Shown here: positions 63,570-64,000 of the stretch, one piece after another | Position numbering within the stretch: the first letter of the stretch is position 1 | Layout: every line of letters starts with the position of its first letter | Assembly: GCF_041146395.1 (NCBI RefSeq) | Contig: NC_090989.1 | Location: 224,968,843 to 225,032,842, forward strand | Direction: 5' to 3' | Source: Eulemur rufifrons | Taxonomy: Eukaryota; Chordata; Mammalia; Primates; Lemuridae | Length of the DNA: 64,000 nt | Position numbers and translations under genes: made by a program | The notes under the pieces: model-generated | Seen by the model: the letters and a program-made list of their open reading frames with translations, nothing else | The model's database searches: none | Told to the model about the DNA's origin: nothing

Positions 63570-64000
63570 TGAGTGTGATAGATAGAATAGTGACTCCCTG
63601 CCCCCAAGATCAAGATATCCATGCCCTAATCCCTGGAATCTACCTTATATGGCAAAAGGGACTTTGAGGATGCGATTAAACTAGTGTTCTTGAGAGAAGG
63701 AGTTTACTTTGGATTATCCAGGTGGGTCCATGGTAATTATAAGGTAATTATAAGTGAAAGAGGGAGGCAGGAGAGAAAGAGAGGGAGGGAGAAAGAGAGC
63801 AGGAGATTTGATTTGAAGATGCCATACTACTGGCTTTGAAATTGGAGAAAGAGGCCACAAGCCTAGGCACGCCTATGGCTTCTGGAAGCTAAAAGAGAAA
63901 GAGAATGGGTTCTCTCCTACAGCCTCCATGAGGAATACAGCCCTGATGACACCTTGATTTTAGCCCAGTGAAACCCACTTTGGATTTATGACCTCCAGAA
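63570..64000 (+). repeat. Old interspersed repeat running off the window end
   Basis: gtgactccctgcccccaaga, catgccctaatccctggaat, ggattatccaggtgggtcca and acaccttgattttagcccag belong to a common old mammalian repeat, LTR-like in layout; I cannot fix the family name. It includes a GA-rich stretch at 63756-63810. Confidence 0.6.

Overview
This is a mammalian nuclear window of about 64 kb with one recognisable protein-coding gene, DMRT2, on the plus strand. Its three coding exons lie at 23122-23646, 25269-25371 and 27610-28670 and join into a 562-residue reading frame. The rest is intergenic or intronic DNA, much of it old interspersed repeats. The host is a primate, because Alu and Alu-monomer elements are present. 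Two or three Alus (17512-17825, 37469-37747, 41240-41565) have arms like those of lemur/loris elements, such as 'gagctatgatgacgccac' and the spacer reading 'gttgtccagttaatttc'. A strepsirrhine primate is therefore the best guess. The species cannot be read from the sequence.

Layout. 1-21.7 kb is upstream intergenic DNA; in known mammalian maps DMRT2 follows DMRT1 and DMRT3, and neither is in this window. It holds old LINE, MIR, L2 and hAT fragments, an orphan CpG island at about 14.11-14.60 kb, and several unassigned GC-rich stretches. 21.6-22.33 kb is the DMRT2 promoter: two CCAAT boxes exactly 31 bp apart, a GC box, and a probable non-coding first exon with two short uORFs and a GTGAGT donor. 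23.08-28.94 kb is the gene body. Intron 2 carries a truncated U6 snRNA retropseudogene between target-site duplications. The 3' UTR appears to end at an AATAAA near 28.92 kb. 29-64 kb is repeat-rich, with no gene I can support. It includes a roughly 1-kb L3/CR1 LINE relic (34.8-35.8 kb), a complete MER8/Tigger-type transposon (36.6-37.1 kb), several Alus, and a nested pile at 57.0-61.1 kb.

The nested pile is the most informative structure. An old minus-strand L1 was hit by a Tigger transposon (TA duplication visible). That transposon was then hit by a younger L1 with an inverted 5' part (twin-priming pattern). Finally, a 299-bp unit spanning the L1/Tigger junction was duplicated in tandem with a single mismatch.

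No rRNA, tRNA, CRISPR array, operon or prokaryotic feature is present. I found no sign of an undescribed coding system. The unusual points are regulatory (orphan CpG island, paired CCAAT boxes) and mobile-element history. Repeat family names come from memory of consensus sequences without a database search, so subfamily labels are approximate.
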